This document shows positions 6,188-7,405 of a stretch of 7,405 nt of DNA, piece by piece. Below the pieces are notes generated by a model. The model saw only the letters and a list, made by a program, of their open reading frames with translations. It was not told the origin of the DNA and ran no database searches. A program made the position numbers and the translations under genes. Numbering within the stretch: position 1 is the first letter of the stretch; each line of letters starts with the position of its first letter. The stretch is from Clostridia bacterium (GTDB lineage: Bacteria > Bacillota > Clostridia > Oscillospirales > CAG-382). The stretch is from positions 1-7,405 of the forward strand of contig JAGADB010000051.1 in the NCBI GenBank assembly GCA_017613815.1. Reading direction: 5' to 3'.

Positions 6188-7405
6188 ATGATTATAGCAC
6201 TTTGCTGTTACTTTATAACGCTCGCTTTTGCGCTGTTTTTTGCGCTTTCGTATTACACGCACATGTTCCAGCTCGAAGCGTATTTGAAAAAGCAGTTTTT
6301 CAAGTGGCTGAACGGAAATTTCCTTTCGCTTCTGCTCAAATCGGCGTTTTTTGTAATTTCATTCTTCATACTGCTTTTCAACAGAAATATTATTTCCTAC
6401 GCGGTCTGCTCGGTGCTTAATCTTGCGGAAATATACCTTTTCAAGCCGTTCAAGGCAAAAAAGCCGCTCGTCTACACCGCAAGGGTGAAAAGACTGCTCG
6501 CAACGGCATATTTACTGTTTGCCGCCGCATCGGCGCTGCTCTTGATATTTGATATTCTGTTTTTACTGCCCTTAATCTGCGTATTTTGCGGGTATATCCT
6601 CATTCTGTGCGACATAATCAACAAGCCCGCCGAAAAAGCGGTGAGAAACAGATACATAAACGAAGCGAAAAACATAATAAAATCGAGAAAAAACAGCCTT
6701 ACCGTAATAGGAATTACCGGAAGCTACGGAAAGACGAGCACGAAGTATTTTCTCGAAAAAATACTGTCCCAGAAGTATAACGTTCTCATGACGCCCGCAA
6801 GCTATAATACCACGATGGGCGTCGTAAAGACGGTGCGTGAGATGTTAAAGCCCTCGCACGAGATTTTCATATGTGAAATGGGCGCGAGAAAAACGGGCGA
6901 AATAAAGGAAATATGCGATATCGTGCTCCCGGACCACGGAATAATCACGTCGATAGGGGAACAGCACCTCGAGACCTTCGGAAGCATTGAAAACATAATC
7001 AAAACCAAATTCGAACTCGCCGACTCCGTAAGAGAAAACGGAGACGGATATATCTTCTTGAACGGCGACAACGAATATATCGTAAATCGCAGTTACGACG
7101 GAAATACCGTGTATTACGGAACGTCGGAAAACGCGTATTACAAAGCGGAAAACGTAAAAACCGACAGATACGGAACGGGTTTTACGGTTAAATGCGAAAA
7201 TGCGGAATTTGAACTTTCAACGAGACTTCTCGGAAGCCATAACGTTCAAAACATCCTCGCGTGCGTCTCCGTTGCAGACAAACTCGGAGTAGATAAAAAA
7301 GATATTGCGTTTGCGGTGTCGAGGCTTGAAGCGGTGCCGCACAGACTGCAGATTATAGATGCCAAAAGCACGGTTATAATCGACGACTCTTTCAATTCAA
7401 ACCCG
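6188..7405 (+). CDS. MurF-like Mur ligase with N-terminal membrane domain, 3'-truncated by the window edge
   Basis: The frame is open to the right edge (406 residues). Residues 1-145 are hydrophobic, with about four to five membrane segments (near 2-22, 45-64, 68-84, 102-121 and 123-142). From about 170 a Mur ligase begins: ATP loop GITGSYGKTSTK at 175-186, SYNTTMG at 205-211, EMGARKTGEI at 230-239, the MurF-like HLETFGS at 260-266, K274 at the carbamylated-lysine position, GSHNVQN at 349-355, HRLQ at 385-388 and DDSFNSNP at 399-406. MurF joins D-Ala-D-Ala to UDP-MurNAc-tripeptide with ATP. HLExFGS favours MurF over MurC, MurD or MurE. Two motifs depart from classical MurF: GSYGKTST for GSxGKTTT, and DDSFNSNP for the usual DAYNANP. 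Ordinary MurF is soluble, so the membrane domain is unusual. The start has GAGGTG 5 bases upstream. It may be the organism's MurF or a paralogue acting on another amidated or branched precursor; the window does not decide. Confidence 0.87.
   Translation, partial: MIIALCCYFITLAFALFFALSYYTHMFQLEAYLKKQFFKWLNGNFLSLLLKSAFFVISFFILLFNRNIISYAVCSVLNLAEIYLFKPFKAKKPLVYTARVKRLLATAYLLFAAASALLLIFDILFLLPLICVFCGYILILCDIINKPAEKAVRNRYINEAKNIIKSRKNSLTVIGITGSYGKTSTKYFLEKILSQKYNVLMTPASYNTTMGVVKTVREMLKPSHEIFICEMGARKTGEIKEICDIVLPDHGIITSIGEQHLETFGSIENIIKTKFELADSVRENGDGYIFLNGDNEYIVNRSYDGNTVYYGTSENAYYKAENVKTDRYGTGFTVKCENAEFELSTRLLGSHNVQNILACVSVADKLGVDKKDIAFAVSRLEAVPHRLQIIDAKSTVIIDDSFNSNP

Overview
The window reads as a piece of a bacterial chromosome from a Firmicutes/Clostridia-type organism, probably an uncultured or gut-associated lineage. 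Supporting signs are Gram-positive-style ribosome binding sites (AAAGGAG, GAGGAG, AGGAG), near-perfect SigA promoters with AT-rich surroundings, and the nusB / Kae1-like gene pair that I associate with clostridial genomes. The species cannot be named from this sequence. I see no mobile element, CRISPR array, rRNA or tRNA.

Layout: eight protein genes form four two-gene units in alternating orientation. (1) Minus strand, 1-1381: nusB followed by a TsaD/Kae1-like gene that runs off the left edge. (2) Plus strand, 1653-3624: an AMP-forming acyl ligase followed by an acyl carrier protein, closed by a strong intrinsic terminator at 3637-3672. (3) Minus strand, 3680-5229: a small polytopic membrane protein tightly coupled to a DHH/DHHA1 phosphoesterase of the NrnA type. 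(4) Plus strand, 5400-7405: an alpha/beta hydrolase, then a MurF-like Mur ligase with an N-terminal membrane domain that runs off the right edge.

Both divergent intergenic regions (1382-1652 and 5230-5399) hold back-to-back promoters. Three of the four have perfect TTGACA and TATAAT hexamers with 16-17 bp spacers. The region at 1382-1652 also holds a GC-rich inverted repeat between the two promoters.

Functionally these are mostly housekeeping genes: transcription antitermination (NusB), a Kae1-family protein, short-RNA/pAp turnover (NrnA) and peptidoglycan precursor ligation. The more interesting parts are the free-standing acyl ligase plus ACP pair, whose natural reading is direct loading of a fatty or other carboxylic acid onto a dedicated ACP, and the hydrolase plus membrane-tethered MurF-like pair. 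I found no convincing wholly new system. The two pairs and the uncharacterised membrane protein next to NrnA are the best leads.
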